Assembly (NCBI GenBank): GCA_000697665.1
Contig: KL197766.1
Span: forward strand, 1 to 37,012
Origin: Jaapia argillacea MUCL 33604
Lineage: Eukaryota > Basidiomycota > Agaricomycetes > Jaapiales > Jaapiaceae
Direction of reading: 5' to 3'
DNA length: 37,012 nt
Shown: positions 20,670-31,179 of the stretch, one piece after another
Numbering within the stretch: position 1 is the stretch's first letter
Layout: the number at the start of each line of letters is the position of its first letter
Notes under the pieces: model-generated
Told to the model about the DNA's origin: nothing
The model's database searches: none
What the model saw: only the letters and a program-made list of their open reading frames with translations
Position numbers and translations under genes: made by a program

Positions 20670-20759
20670 TGGACGCCAGGAGAATTGAACTCCTCCCCTC
20701 TCGCAAGCTTACGAAATGTAATGCTAAGCGAGCGTGATAACCAACTACACCAGGTGCCC
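20670..20759 (-). tRNA. tRNA-Ala(AGC) with 16-nt intron
   Basis: The mature sequence is identical to the first copy, with a longer and unrelated intron. About 30 nt of its 3' flank (AAGCAGTGAATCCACTTC and a T-run) nearly matches the 3' flank of the copy at 28938, showing that these two genes descend from one duplicated unit. Confidence 0.88.
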
Positions 20760-21414
20760 GATGACTATGATGGCTAAATATACTCTGTGGCAGTTGGGCA
20801 TAAAGGAGAAGGGAGACGCGCGCGAGGAGTTCAGGTTTAAGGCCCAAGGGAGCGAAGAGACGAAGGAAGCGCGTGGTGCAAAGGTTGAGGCGAGGATGGT
20901 AGGGAGTGTCACGAGAAGGGGTGTCATTCAAGTTGAATGTAAAATGTTAGATTGGTACTTCCCGTTCTTGCTCATTTTCAAGGGGTTCTTCCTCAGGTGA
21001 ACTCACTGCGACGCTCACTGGCAAGGGACGAGACTCGACGTCAATGGTAAAGGAGATAGATGGAAGAATGTGGTTCGTGTTTGGGGATACGTGCTGCGAT
21101 GAGGTGGAGTAGATGGCACAGTGGCGATTAGTTGAGAGGCGAGAAGAGGAATGAAAACCTGGAAGCTGAGTACAAGTGCCGTAGGGATGGTATATTGGTT
21201 TTCAAGTGAAGCGTTGATGCGAATCACGGTTGACGTGATTTTAGATGCGTCAATGACACCAGAGGAGAGCCTCGCGTATTGCATTCCATGGAGGGACGTC
21301 AAAGTAAGATAGGACGACGTTACTGATGATCTACAGGCGAAGTAGCAAGTGAGCCTCAAAGTTTCAAGCTCACTCGAAACCGAAATGAACATACTTAAAA
21401 ACCGATCCAACGAA

Positions 21415-21844
21415 CTATTGAGTCTTCAAGAAATTACTCTCCCGAATGGCTTCCCTCCTCTCCTTCCTCAGCCTAACCTTCTCAGCCTTGCCTCCAGGTC
21501 CGTCATCCGGTAGAACCTTCTTTTGCAATAAGGTCCAAAGCCAAGGTGGGTACTCAGAGTCTGGAAGAGCGAGAACTGGGGGTTGGTCTTTTAGCCAGTT
21601 CAGACCTGGCATGAGGGTGTTTGGCGTGCATGATGATAGGGCTGTTGGAGCGCGACCCAAGTAGGCAGACATGAATTGGTTGGATAACAGAAAGAAGAGG
21701 AGGAAACTGACATTCGGGTTCTACGTCCTTGGCTTTTGGGGATTTCGCAGGGCTAGCAAGGACATTTGATGCTAGACCCCTCGCTATATGTCGACATCGG
21801 AGGGTTTGGGACGGGCGGAGGACGCGAAGGAGAGATGAGGACAT
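21415..21844 (-). CDS. MRPL37: Mitochondrial large-subunit ribosomal protein mL54
   Basis: Exon 1 is 21844-21712 and exon 2 is 21641-21415; the intron of 70 nt (GTCAGT...CAACAG) splits a Ser codon. The product is 119 residues. The N-terminus (MSSSLLRVLRPSQTLRC...) is Arg/Ser-rich without acidic residues, as in a mitochondrial presequence. The body carries the family signature SSC-x(6)-MPGLNWLKD followed by LPDSEYPPWLWTLL, typical of mL54 (yeast Mrpl37). A basic C-terminal helix (KAEKVRLRKERREAI) would contact rRNA. The protein belongs to the mitochondrial ribosome 54S subunit. The gene is divergent from the coiled-coil gene at 22059, with 214 bp between their start codons. Confidence 0.88.
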
Positions 21845-21896
21845 GAAGTAGGAGAGAATTTGAGGTGCAACCGTGGACGCGACGGGAACCTTGGTG

Positions 21897-21946
21897 GACC
21901 CATGGACTTGAGAGACCCATGGACTTGGCAGACCATGGACCTGTTG
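21897..21946. repeat. 17-bp tandem repeat with CCATGG cores, between divergent genes
   Basis: Three head-to-tail units beginning GACC(C)ATGGAC start at 21897, 21914 and 21931. They lie 53-102 bp upstream of the mL54 ATG in the intergenic region shared with the coiled-coil gene. The palindromic CCATGG recurs in each. Confidence 0.6.
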
Positions 21947-22058
21947 CGCACCTGTCGATCTCTGAATCGCACCCAGAGCTCAACGATAAATGGCGCGAGG
22001 ACTCCCCTGATTAATTCTCTGTTCATTCTGTTCGTCGGTTCTGGGATCGCTATAAAAT

Positions 22059-25000
22059 ATGGATCTCGAACTTCATCTCGACGAGGAGCACCCGCTCGCC
22101 CTCGAACTCGCCAGTTTGAGGGCTGCCGTCGAGCGTTATCAGGTCAGTACGTGTTTCGTCCTTGATGAATTCATTTATGGAGGGTATTGACACCATCGCC
22201 CGCTTGCGCTCAATGTCTGATTTTATCTGATTTTATTTTATATAGCATGAAACATACACGACATCCCTAACACTCCAACGAACATCCCTCGACGCCTCAC
22301 ACTCCCTAACCCGTCTCCAATCTCTCGAACGTGAAAACGCAGCTCTCCATTCCGAGTTAAACACCCTCCGTTCAACACCCCCTCCCCCGCCTTCCTCCAC
22401 CCACCAACAAACTCAAACTATAAATGAATTAACACTTTCCCTCCGTCACCTCTCTGCCAAACTCGATTACACCACCTCGTCTCTCCTTGAACGCGAACAC
22501 CAATTGGCAGAAGCGAATGCGGAGGTGAGGAGAGCGGAGAAGGAGAAGGAAGCGGCGTATGAGCTTGCTGCTCGAGCCAGAGCGAGAGAGGAGGATGTGA
22601 AAGTTAGGTTGAGGGAGGTTGAAGGGAAGAGGAGGGTCCTGGAGGAGGAAGGGAGGATGATGGATTTGGTCGTTAGGGAGTATGCTGATTTGGTTAGGAA
22701 GTTGGAGGGTCGTGGAACATCTCTTCGATCATCCTCTGGTTCAGGTTCATCAATATCATTGGGATCAACCGCGAACGGATCAATCCCTCCCTCCCCTTCT
22801 CCCTCCCACACCCTAAACGAAGGGAAGACAGGTCTAGTCACCCTCCTCACAGAATTCAACACCGAGACTTCTTCCCTCCATTCCGAGATTTCGAGGTTGA
22901 GTGATGAACTCGATAAAGTGAGAGTAGAATTGGATGTGGAGAGGGAGGTTGGCTTGAAGGAGAGGGACGAGCTAGCAAAAGTGAGAATTGAGTGTGATAG
23001 GATGAAAGGGGATGATAGTGCTGCTGCGAAAGTGGTTTCTCGCTATATGTAAGTCTCACCTCAAATCACCCCTTCTTGAGTCTTCCCATCTCGCAGTGGT
23101 TCATTTACGCTAACATTGATTTGGCCCTCCCTTGATCCAGGAAATTCTCACAAAGCACAACAGACACCCTCCAAACCTCCCTCGAATCCCTCAAAACCCG
23201 TCAAGCAGCAACACTCTCAACCCTCTCCACTCAAATCACCTCACTCGAACATACACTCACTCAAGAGAAACACGAGTCTTCTCGTTTACGTGATATGTTG
23301 GATGAGTTGACTGAGGATATATCCAGGGAGAGTTATGGGAGGAGGAGAGAGGTGGCGTTGAGGTTGAAGATGTTGGGGAGGGAGGAGGGGTTGGTTGAGG
23401 GTTTGAGGAGGTGGGTTAGGAGGGGGAAGGAGGAGTTGGACAGGGTAGATGGGGATGGGGATGAGGATGAGGAAGTGGAGAAGTGGGAGGTGTTGGATAG
23501 TTTTGAAAGGGTCGTCAAGTCGGGTGTGGCGATGCTTGAGAGCTTGGATGGTGGGCGGGGTGGGGATGGGGATTCGTCTTTGTACCGAGAAGGGAGTGGT
23601 GATGGAGAAGAGGGTATGAGCGCTGGAAGTCTGGGAAGGGTGTTGGCTGCTGAGAGTGCCGTGGGGATGTTGGTGAGGGAGTTGGAAGTTGAGATGGAGA
23701 AGAGGATGGAGGTTGTTAGGAGGCTAGGTGAGTTGGGTGTTGGGATGGAGGGTTTGGATGGGGAAGGGCTGGATGAGGGAATTCGAGATGGTGAGATTGT
23801 GGATGAGGTTGTTCGGGTTAGTGGGGATTTGAGTGAGGATACTCGAGATGGTGGGGTTATAGATGTGGTTCCTCAAGATATCGAGGTTGAGAGTGCCGCT
23901 AGAGCACCTCCCACGGATGAAATCAAGGAGAAGCTCGATCTTGGTCTTCAAGTCGACCAACTTGGTATTGGTGGGGAGAGTGAAAGCTTGATAGACCTCC
24001 CGCCCGCCTCTCATTCATCACTTTCGAAACCCGACATCTCTCTAGTGCAAATATTCCTCGCCGACCGTCCCGAAGGGTTTGTTCAAGGCCCTTGTCCGCC
24101 GGATATGGAGAATGGGGATTCGAGCGTTGAATATCCAAGAGCTGCCGAGGTTGGGTCGGTTCGAGAAACTTCTGTCGAACTTACGATCGGAGAGGGTTCG
24201 TTGGATGGGGCGGTGGAAGTTACGCGTCCGAATGATCCTGTTGATGGAAATCCTCTCATCCAAGAATTACTCGAACCCTCGGAAAATCTTCTCGTACATC
24301 CTTCACTCGTGGAGGGTTCTTTATCAACAGATTCGTCCCAACTCGATGTCGACTCTGCCCCGACGTCCGAACCTTCAATACCTGTACCTGCGGAAACGAC
24401 TGTCAGACCTCCCTCACTACCCGATGCGACGATCCAAAATACCTCTGAAAATACTGCAGTTGACATATCATCGATACCTAATACACCTAATCGCGGTACG
24501 CTTGGAGATGTCGCTCCCTCGTCCGCCCTTATTTCTACGAGACCAGAACAACCCCTGGAAACATCCCCGATTCTTGGGTTGGTGTCGTTCCCTGAACAAG
24601 GACAAGAACCCCCGGTTGAAGAGCGGGAGCTGGAAGGAGAGGATTTGATGCTGGGATCAGAAGAAGTGGTTGTGGTGGATGGGGGGTCGGTAGCTGAGGA
24701 TGTGGAAACTCCCTCTGAACGATCTCCCTCGTCTGCGCCGGCGACACCTCTACTTATCATCACCGAGCCAGAACCGCCAACTTCAGAGGTATTCGATAAA
24801 GCCCTCGCGCATACACTGTCACCTGTGCATGCGCCTTCACCTACGCATACACCTTCACTCACGCATACGCCTTCAGCCACGCATATACCTCTATCTGAGC
24901 ATACGGCTCGGCCCACACAGACACCTTCACCCACCCCCACCCCTCCTCTAACCTCCCGACAAGCCGTCCTCTTGGCGAGTTTACTCCAAGTCAAGGATCG

Positions 25001-25949
25001 GTATGATGATTTGCAAAGATCCTTCCGGAATTGTCACCTCGCTCTCAAAGATCTCAAATCTACGCTATCCTCGCCCTCGTCTGCTTCATCTTCATCAATG
25101 TTGCCCCTACTCAAAACAGCCGTCGGGAGGCTCGATGATTATAATGAAGACACACGTGTCGAGCTCGAGATACGAGTAGCGGATGAAGAACGTATCGTAC
25201 GTGGATACCAGACTCTACTCTCCGTACCCGGAGCCATATCAGACGAAGTGGAATGGCGAGAGGTAGAGGGAGATGTGAGGAAGTTCGTTGATGGTGGTGG
25301 GGATAGAGAGAAAGTGAGAGAAGGGTTTGGGAAGAAGTTGGATGATTTGCAGAATGATATCGCTGTGATCAAACGAACGTTTTATGAGATCGAGTCGACC
25401 CCTTCGCCTTCGACTCCTTCGACGCCGTCTGGTGGTTGGTCGACGTGGACCTCAGGGTTACTTGGGGGAGGGGGTAGCCCTTCGAGGCCTGCTACTCCGG
25501 CCAAGACATTTGGGAATGTCATGACCAGTCCGAGGTTGAGACATCCCAACCTTGATGGCACTCGCAAAACTTCGGCAAGTCATGACTCAAATCCTGCCGA
25601 TCCATTTGGTTCTTTGGGATTACGGATACCCATGCCTTCCTACGTCCCTTCCCCTCCTCGCCCAGAGACGACGACGACGATCAGGCCTCAGATTGGGATG
25701 AATATTGGGATTGGGACGCCTCCGCCTGGTCAGAGACAGAGGACTATTTCGGGGATGTACATGCTTGGGTTGGGGTCGAGGAGGAGTTCAATGGTTGTGC
25801 AGAAGGAGCCTGTGACCCCGACGAAGTTGTCGACGGGGGTTAGGCAGATCAGTGGGGGTCAGAGGAGTGTTGTGAGGAAGGACGAGGTTGAGACCGAGAC
25901 TGAGACCGAGACCGAGACCGAGGGTGAGGAGGATACGGACGTTGAGTAG
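22059..25949 (+). CDS. Large coiled-coil protein of unknown function, 3 exons
   Basis: Exons: 22059-22142, 22246-23048, 23141-25949 (introns 103 and 92 nt). The product is 1231 residues. The ATG follows a TATAAAAT-like sequence directly and opens MDLELHLDEEHPLALEL. Residues about 20-420 alternate coiled-coil segments (for example RAEKEKEAAYELAARARARE) with short Ser/Pro linkers. The middle, about 470-960, is acidic, Ser/Pro-rich and probably disordered, including degenerate HTPSxT repeats. A further helical stretch (LLQVKDRYDDLQRSFRNC) precedes a Pro/Ser-rich basic tail that ends in an ET-repeat and acidic residues. The architecture suggests a scaffold or cytoskeleton or membrane-trafficking tether, but I do not recognise the family and see no catalytic motif. 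The exon structure is well supported. Confidence 0.8.
24805..24945 (+). repeat. Degenerate 15-bp coding repeat (THTPS-type)
   Basis: Within the large coiled-coil gene, units encoding variations of THTPS/L recur about eight times. They form a Pro/Ser/Thr-rich low-complexity linker that may vary in length between strains. Confidence 0.6.
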
Positions 25950-26186
25950 GCGTTTGGAATTCTGGTATTGGGACGGTTTAGACTATTATTCCTTGTTCTC
26001 CTGGATCTCTCCTACACTTACTAGCAATGTTTGTTTTGAATACCTGGTGGCGATCCTACACACCTTCCTAATCGGGGCCGTACAATTCTGAATCAGCGTC
26101 GGAGCCGTGTTTCTCATCATCACAGATCTTCGTTTCCTGCGTTCCCTCACATTTCCCTGCCAACAAAACTAGGATTTTGCTACGCC

Positions 26187-28823
26187 ATGTCTTCCCAAGT
26201 CGCTACTCAGACTCAAACTCGTGGAGGTCAGCGTGGCAGGAGGCCGGGAAGGGGCCGTGGAGGTCCTAGAGGTGGAGCTGGACGAGGAGGACCTCATGGT
26301 GGATTTCGAGCGCCCAATCCCACCACTGCTCAACCTCCCAAAACTGAGGAACCCGAGCCCATTCAGGAGGCCGCAGTTGGCGCAGAAACGGATGCTCAGA
26401 CTGCCGAAGCTGCTGATGAAGGACCTGTTTGCTGGATATGTGCCGAACCTGTCAAGTATTACTCAGTTTCGGAGTGCAATCATCGGACCTGCCACGTTTG
26501 CGCGCTTAGGCTGAGAGCACTTTACAAGAAGCTTGAATGTACTTTTTGCAAGGTGAGTTTCGACTATCGCGATGCCTCATTTCCTGAGAGAAGTTTGGTG
26601 TGTAGGAACCCCAGCCTTCGGTGATCTTCACCACCTCGATTGATGCACTCTTCTCTTCGTATGGCCCGGATGCTATTCCATACAAAGATCCCAAGTTGTC
26701 GATATTCTTCGAGACTTCTGAGATGAAGGAAGAGACTTTGTTACTCCTTCGATTCAACTGTCCTGATCCGCAATGTGATTATTTGGGAACTGGTTGGGGA
26801 GACTTGAAGTTACATGTTCGAGAAGCGCACGGGAAGGTCATGTGGTGAGTCTCACTTTCCATACTCCGGTCTCCGCCTTATTGACGGTAAGGCGCTTCAG
26901 CGATCTTTGCATACGACATAAGAAAGTGTTTGCCCACGAACAGTCTTTGTATCCCCCTAACTTGCTTCCCGCCCATCTCCCCTCCCTCCCTTATCGGTCC
27001 CGAAAACTACTTCCAAAAGAACAGATCGAAGGCGGCATTCATCCACTATGCGAGTTCTGTCGAGAGTGTTTCTTCAGTGATGATGAGCTGTATGCGCATA
27101 TGAGGGAGCGGCATGAGGAATGTTTTATTTGTAAGCGGAACGAAGTCAGAGATCAATAGTATGTATCCATCCTCCATTTTTTTTATTGATCCTGAACTGA
27201 TTGCCTACGTCTCCAGCTTCCAGAATTACGATGCGTTGGTGAGTTTATTCTCTCACCGAACCATCGACGTGGGGTTCGGACACCTATATAACATCCATTA
27301 CAGGAAAGACACTTCACACACGCTCACCATCCTTGTACCCACTCAACATGCCAAGCCCGAAAATTCGTAGTCTTCGGTTCTGCTCTTGATCTTAAAGCCC
27401 ATATGGTGGAGGAGCACGGGGCTGATATGTCTTCACGAGATAAGAAAGATGCTCGGCGGGTTGTTGCAGAGTTTGAGTTTGAGGAGGTTGGTGGTGGTGG
27501 ACCTGGAAGGAGAGGGAGGAGGGATAGGGGTGATAGGGAACGTGAACGCGAGCCTCCACCCCATGTCCCTGCTCCGCCTCCCGCTGCCGTTGGCGGTCCT
27601 CCGAGGCCCAATGCCAGACGGCGAGAGGGATTCGGAGCACATCTCACGGAGGGTGGTTCCAATGGGTCTTCTGCTAATATCACCCCGGAGCCCAGTCGGC
27701 GCCCCTCACCCTCCCCCCCTCCAGCCGATTCCGACCCTGAAGCCGCAGCGTCTGTCCAATCTTTTCATCCGTTACTCATCCACTGACGGCCTATTTCTTT
27801 TCACAGGCGACAAAGCGCGTTTACGGCTCGTATCGTCGCAGTAGCGCCCAACAACGCGAGGGCTGTTCCGGCCGTTCGAGCTGCCATCCGTTCTTATCGG
27901 GCGTCAGAGTCTGCTGCTCGCGATCTAATTTCGACTATCTGGAATGTCTTGGATCGTGATTTGGATAACACGGCTAGCATCGTCACTGCCATCGTTGATT
28001 TATTGTTGGATGAGGAAGAGAAGAAAAAGGATTTATTGGCTTCGTGGAATGGTTTCAAGATTGAGGTATGTCTGCCACAGATACAGACTCCTGTTCGTTT
28101 CCGCATTCCTTACTCGGACTCCTGTAGCAACGCAGAAACTTCCCTGACCTAGTGCCACAAGGTTTTGGGAATGAGTATGCTGGAATCGCAGCAGGACGTG
28201 TGCTCAATGCCAAGCACTCGACGGCTACGAGGTCCTCATCTCGATCCTCCCGACAAGTATGGGATCGTGTCGCAGCAGCCGCTTCAGCATCTTCCTCTTC
28301 ATCTGGACCCCCTCCAGCCCCTCCACCACCCAGTCGATTCCCCCCTCTTAACCCAGCTGGACCAACGCCTGTGCCGGTCCCGGCTTACAGACAACCCCAG
28401 CGCAACACACCCTGGGCATCTACAGTCGCTGCCACTTCGAGCGCCAACACATTCCGGCCAATGGTACAACAACCAAGTAGGAGTAAACCCAGTGGTGGCC
28501 CCGCTCGCGCGCCTACTTTGTCGCAGTCCGCTTTCCCTGAGTTGCCAAGTGCGAGTTCTGGGAGAGCGAAACCTGCTGTTGGTGGGAATCAGTCTTTGAG
28601 GAAGATTTTGGGAGATCCGGATCCGCCTGCTTCGGTTTGGGGTGGAGGTGATGGCACTGGCACTGCCAAGGGTGGGCCTGTGGCGACGAATGGCGGATCG
28701 CAGGGTGATGGGAGTGGGAATGTGGAGGATGAGGAAGTGAGGAATGAGATGGGTAGTGGGAAGAAGAAAGGGAAAGGAAAGCAGAAGCAGACTTTGTTTA
28801 AACTGGGCAGTTTCCCTACCTGA
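26187..28823 (+). CDS. HEL2: RING E3 ubiquitin ligase Hel2/ZNF598 (ribosome quality control), 7 exons
   Basis: Exons: 26187-26552, 26606-26844, 26901-27158, 27217-27238, 27304-27749, 27807-28065, 28128-28823; the product is 761 residues. An RGG-rich N-terminus (12-42) precedes a C4HC3-like RING at 82-121 (CWIC...CNH...C-x2-C...CTFC). C2H2-type fingers follow, including CEFCRECFFSDDELYAH, a CFIC finger and a finger with ARKFVVFGSALDLKAH. Further on are a conserved FPEL motif and a basic C-terminus ending in KQTLFKLGSFPT. This order is that of Hel2/ZNF598, which senses collided ribosomes and ubiquitinates 40S proteins to start ribosome-associated quality control. The exon-5 donor (GTCTGT) is weak but fits the phase and the 57-nt intron. 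A 22-nt exon 4 is unusually short but required to maintain the YFQNYDAL motif. Confidence 0.93.
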
Positions 28824-28937
28824 TAGATATATTGTTTGAAGATGTGCACCTACGAGCCTATTTGCGTGGACTGGTGAGTATGGCTTCATCACGCCGATCG
28901 TGATTATTGTGTAGTCGTGTGGTGTAACACCAACGTC

Positions 28938-29027
28938 GGGCACCTGGTGTAGTTGGTTATCACGCTCGCTTAGCATAACAACTCGTTTGCTTGCGAGAGG
29001 GGAGGAGTTCAATTCTCCTGGCGTCCA
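28938..29027 (+). tRNA. tRNA-Ala(AGC) with 16-nt intron
   Basis: Same mature sequence as the minus-strand copies at 20.1-20.8 kb. The 3' flank has a TTTCTTTTT terminator-like run near 29043-29052 and matches the flank of the copy at 20670-20759. Confidence 0.88.
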
Positions 29028-29232
29028 CTCAAACAGTGAATCCATTTCTTTTTATCCCCCTCAATTCCTCAATGGTCCTTTAAATTTGAGGGCCTCATGT
29101 AATTTGGATATTTGGGTTGATCACTGCGTAAATTATGTTACATACTGTATATGCCAACCAGATGATGCTCATATGTTATAGCTCAATTTCTCGCCATTAG
29201 ATATAAGTGTCTACAATGGCCGTCAAAACGCT

Positions 29233-29320
29233 GGGCACCTGGTGTAGTTGGTTATCACGCTCGCTTAGCATGACCGTTGTTGTGTGCGAGAGGGGAGGAG
29301 TTCAATTCTCCTGGCGTCCA
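29233..29320 (+). tRNA. tRNA-Ala(AGC) with 14-nt intron
   Basis: Identical mature sequence with a different intron. Anticodon AGC, G3:U70, A-box-like TGGTGTAGTTGG and B-box-like GTTCAATTC. Weak T-runs follow the gene. Confidence 0.88.
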
Positions 29321-29636
29321 CTGAATGTGATTGATATTGATTGGTTCTTTGTTTTGGTGAGCTTTGTGAATTGATTTGATATGCATCGAGCGAACGCTTT
29401 CCTGTTCGTCATTTCTCTTCCAAGTATTCATCTAGTGATTACCTTGGGCTCCCTCGTCATTTACGATGTCCGATTTGACCTGTGAACCCAGTTCCGTGAA
29501 TCTGCTGGGATGCGGACGTGACGCGTGAAATTGCAATCAGGTGACCGGCCGGGCTTATACTCTTTCTCCGTTTCGTCAACAGGCTCGAAATGATGTCTTC
29601 ACCTCGCCCTCTCGACGACCACGTTCCCAAATACCA

Positions 29637-31173
29637 ATGGCAGCGATTCACCAAGTACCCCAGACTACGAAGTCCCTATTAGTCAAAGCGTCTTTGACTT
29701 CCAAAGCTCTGACGACGAAAAAGCCTGCTTCGTACGATGCAGTCCTCACCGAGCGTCCGATTCCCAGCTTGAAGCAGGGGGAGATACTGGTCAAGATTGG
29801 CGCGGCTGGGTTTAACCACAGAGATGTGAGTTCTTTTGCCTTCACCTGGCTCGGTCGCTGACGTATTTTGAATACGGCTCAGCTTTGGATCAGGCTGGGT
29901 CAATATCCAAGTATCGGGGAAGGGAATCCATACGGTGCCGATGGCGCAGGTACGGTACTCATCTATTATCTACCCATGTAATACTCAAGACTTTCGTCTG
30001 TTCTGCTATAGGTACTGTCGTGGCATCCGCTCAAAAAGATGACCCCCTTATCTCTAAGCGAGTCTTCCTCCTCCCAATGCGAGGTTGGAAAAGCCACCCA
30101 GATGCACCCGAATCAAAGTCAGTTAGTCAGACCTGGCACGACAACCCACGCTTACCTCGTTTCCCAACAGCTTTGTCATCGTCGGAGGAGTCAGTGGAAC
30201 TCGTGTAGGCACGTTCTCGGAGTATGTAGTTGTGGAACGGGATCAAGTCATCCTCACACCCCACCACCTGGACGATATCCACGCTGCTGCTTGGCCTTTA
30301 GGTGGTGTCACTGCTTGGAGGTACATCTCCCCTCCTTTCCCCTTCAGTTCACTTTGGTTAACGGAATTGGACTCCATGTAGAGCAGTGAACAATGCCCGA
30401 GTGAAAAAAGGAGATAATATCCTCATCACAGGCATCGGCGGTGGTGTTGCACTCATCGCACTCCAGCTCTCCGTAGCTAAAGGTGCCAATGTCTATGTCA
30501 CTAGTAGTTCGGCCGAGAAGATCCAGAAAGCTGTGGAGATGGGCGCGAAGGCAGGTTTTGACTATAAGGATGGTGGGTCCTTTCTCGTGACGCCTTTCGA
30601 ATTCTAACAATCTGACGGCGTCCTCCTTTTGTTACGGCCGATAAGCCAATTGGTCGTCGGACCTCGTCAAGACTCTTAAGACGGACTCGAAAGGACATCC
30701 TGAACTTGATGCGATAATTGACTCGGGAGGTGGAGATATTCTCGCTTCATCGAGTAAGGCCCTGAAGCCTGGTGCGAGAGTGGTCGTTTATGGCATGTAA
30801 GTTCAATCTTTCTCCGTCAGTCCCTTCTCTCTCCTGTTTTGTTGATGGGTTATGTAGGACTGCGAAACCCCAAATCCCATTCACGATGAGAGAAGTTCTC
30901 AAACATATCCAACTCATCGGTCCGCCCTCCCTTCCATTTCCCCCTCGGCTTGTGCTCACTGCATTACCAGGTTCAACGATGGGCTCACACAAAGACCTCG
31001 AAGAAGCAACGGCTTTCATCGCGCAACATCGCATCATACCAACCGTTTCTCGCGTGATTGACGGGTTGGAGAATGCCGAAGAGGGCTTTGGGATCTTAAA
31101 AAGTGGGAGTCATTTTGGGAAGGTTGTTATTGAGGTTGGTGGGAGTGGTTCGGGTGTGAAGGCGAAGTTATAG
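29637..31173 (+). CDS. MDR-family NAD(P)-dependent oxidoreductase (quinone reductase/ADH-like), 8 exons
   Basis: Exons: 29637-29825, 29883-29949, 30012-30117, 30171-30320, 30382-30572, 30646-30796, 30858-30919, 30971-31173; the product is 372 residues. The ATG at 29637 (context accaATGG) is chosen because the upstream open frame lacks an ATG. The GroES-like N-domain has GFNHRD followed by LWIRLGQYP and YGADGAGTV. The Rossmann domain has GIGGGVALIALQLSVAKGA with the NAD(P)-binding glycine pattern, and later ALKPGARVVVYGM. No structural-zinc cysteine cluster is visible, so it resembles quinone oxidoreductase-type MDRs that reduce quinones or enals using NADPH. The substrate cannot be told. All introns are GT-AG and 51-73 nt, and the frames join without conflict. 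Confidence 0.9.
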
Positions 31174-31179
31174 GCGAAG

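Noticed and set aside
24083-24994. Minus-strand 303-codon frame inside the large coiled-coil gene
   Set aside because: Antisense of a Ser/Pro-rich low-complexity region in a well-supported exon.
28299-29045. Minus-strand 248-codon frame across the HEL2 3' end and a tRNA
   Set aside because: It runs antisense through the last HEL2 exon and the tRNA-Ala gene; its start reads the tRNA complement.
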